13,469 nucleotides of DNA from contig CABQCB010000029.1 of NCBI GenBank assembly GCA_902462475.1, positions 1-13,469 on the forward strand, written 5' to 3'. The notes beneath the pieces are model-generated. The model made no database searches and was not told the origin of the DNA. It saw only the letters and a list, made by a program, of their open reading frames with translations. Position numbers and translations under genes: made by a program. The stretch comes from an uncultured Oscillibacter sp. (GTDB taxonomy: Bacteria > Bacillota_A > Clostridia > Oscillospirales > Oscillospiraceae). Below are positions 12,559-13,469 of the stretch, piece after piece (within the stretch, counting starts at the first letter, position 1; every line of letters begins with the position of its first letter).

Positions 12559-13469
12559 ATGAGAAAGACGAAGATCGTGTGCACGCTGGGCCCCGCCACG
12601 GATGGAGAGGGCATCCTGCGGGAGATGGCGCTGGCGGGCATGAACGTGGCTCGTTTCAATTTTTCCCACGGCACCCATGAAGGCCACAAGGCCCGGCTGG
12701 ACGCGCTGAAGGCCCTGCGCCAGGAGCTGAATCTGCCCATTGCCGCCATGCTGGACACCAAGGGCCCGGAGGTCCGGCTGAAGACCTTCGCGAACGGCTC
12801 TGTGGAACTCAAGGCCGATACGGAGTTCACGCTGACCACCCGGGAGGTGGTGGGCGACGAGACGTGCTGCTCCATCACCTATAACGATCTGCCCGGCGAC
12901 GTGAAGGCCGGCGACACCATTTTGCTGGACGACGGACTGGTGCGCATGACGGTCCTGGACACCACCGACACGGATATCCGCTGCCATGTGGAAAACAGCG
13001 GCATCATGAAAAACAACAAGGGCGTCAACATCCCCGGCGTCCGGCTGTCCATGCCCTATGTGAGCCAGCGGGACCGGGAGGACATCCTCTTCGGTATCCG
13101 GGAGGGGTTTGACTACATTGCCGCCAGCTTTGTCCGCACTGCCGCCGACATCCGGGAGCTGCGGCAGATCCTGGACCAGGAGGACTCCCACATCCGCATC
13201 ATCGCCAAGATCGAAAACCGGGAGGGCGTCAGCAACCTGCCGGATATCCTCAACGTGGCCGACGGCATCATGGTGGCCCGGGGCGACATGGGCGTGGAGA
13301 TCGACTTTACGGAGATCCCCGTCATCCAAAAGGACATGATCGCCCAGTGCGTGGCCTGCGGCAAGCCGGTCATCACTGCCACCCAGATGCTGGACTCCAT
13401 GATCGAAAATCCCCGGCCCACCCGGGCGGAGATCACCGACGTGGCCAACGCCATCTATGACGGCACCTC
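12559..13469 (+). CDS. pyk: Pyruvate kinase, N-terminal part (runs off the window)
   Basis: The first 303 residues are present and open to the window edge; the C-terminal regulatory domain lies outside. Pyruvate kinase transfers phosphate from phosphoenolpyruvate to ADP in the last step of glycolysis. Diagnostic motifs: [10 protein letters not shown] (5-14), [12 protein letters not shown] with Arg32 (27-38), LDTKGPEVR with Asp66 (65-73), a B domain at about 75-165, IIAKIEN with catalytic Lys217 and metal ligand Glu219 (214-220), ARGDMGVEI with metal ligand Asp243 (240-248), and [18 protein letters not shown] (274-291). The residue before the conserved Arg-Gly-Asp is normal, and nothing appears missing. 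The ATG follows AAAGGTGG by about nine bases. The gene has its own promoter after the HIT terminator. Confidence 0.97.
   Translation, partial: MRKTKIVCTLGPATDGEGILREMALAGMNVARFNFSHGTHEGHKARLDALKALRQELNLPIAAMLDTKGPEVRLKTFANGSVELKADTEFTLTTREVVGDETCCSITYNDLPGDVKAGDTILLDDGLVRMTVLDTTDTDIRCHVENSGIMKNNKGVNIPGVRLSMPYVSQRDREDILFGIREGFDYIAASFVRTAADIRELRQILDQEDSHIRIIAKIENREGVSNLPDILNVADGIMVARGDMGVEIDFTEIPVIQKDMIAQCVACGKPVITATQMLDSMIENPRPTRAEITDVANAIYDGT

Noticed and set aside
1..13469. Search for CRISPR arrays, tRNA/rRNA genes, insertion sequences, prophage or toxin-antitoxin genes
   Set aside because: No regularly spaced repeats, cloverleaf-like or ribosomal sequences, transposase or integrase motifs, or paired small toxin/antitoxin frames were seen by eye.

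Overview
The window looks like a chromosomal segment of a GC-rich low-oxygen Firmicute, most likely a Clostridia/Oscillospiraceae-type gut bacterium (inference). The grounds are a strong G+C bias at third codon positions, strong AGGAGG-type ribosome binding sites, AT-rich intergenic promoters of ordinary sigma-A type, a clostridial-style sigma-54 enhancer-binding regulator, and signal-peptide and efflux proteins of Gram-positive character. No RNA gene, insertion sequence, CRISPR array or prophage gene was seen, and no stretch over 300 bases lacks a gene.

Layout. (1) 1-137 is the 3' end of lspA (lipoprotein signal peptidase). (2) 252-1043 is an HpcH/HpaI-family class II aldolase with its own promoter and a candidate palindromic operator. 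It converges on (3) 1089-2522 (minus), a PAS + AAA+ + Fis-HTH sigma-54 activator. (4) Divergent from the activator, a three-gene operon (2741-5542) encodes a small DUF997/YhdT-like two-helix membrane protein, a PanF-like sodium:solute symporter and an alpha/beta hydrolase. A canonical -24/-12 sigma-54 promoter precedes it, with inverted repeats further upstream placed where an enhancer-binding protein should bind. (5) Beyond a strong two-hairpin terminator region lies a minus-strand pair (10116 to 5689): an exported coiled-coil protein followed by an RND/MMPL-type permease, with a divergent TetR-family regulator (10253-10846). (6) A minus-strand sugar phosphate isomerase/epimerase-like TIM barrel (10904-11833) is divergent from a HIT-family nucleotide-binding protein (11973-12395). 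(7) pyk (pyruvate kinase) starts at 12559 and runs off the end.

How the genes fit together. Two self-contained regulated modules stand out. Module A is a sigma-54-dependent uptake-and-hydrolysis operon with a dedicated PAS-domain activator. It probably imports a small organic anion with sodium and cleaves it or a derivative, and the neighbouring aldolase may or may not belong to the same pathway. Module B is a TetR-controlled export system in which an RND-type permease is paired with a secreted, heavily coiled-coil partner instead of a classical periplasmic adaptor. The substrate of neither module can be read from the sequence. Several open reading frames need their starts trimmed (regulator, coiled-coil protein, isomerase, HIT protein, TetR), because an in-frame extension runs into the promoter region.
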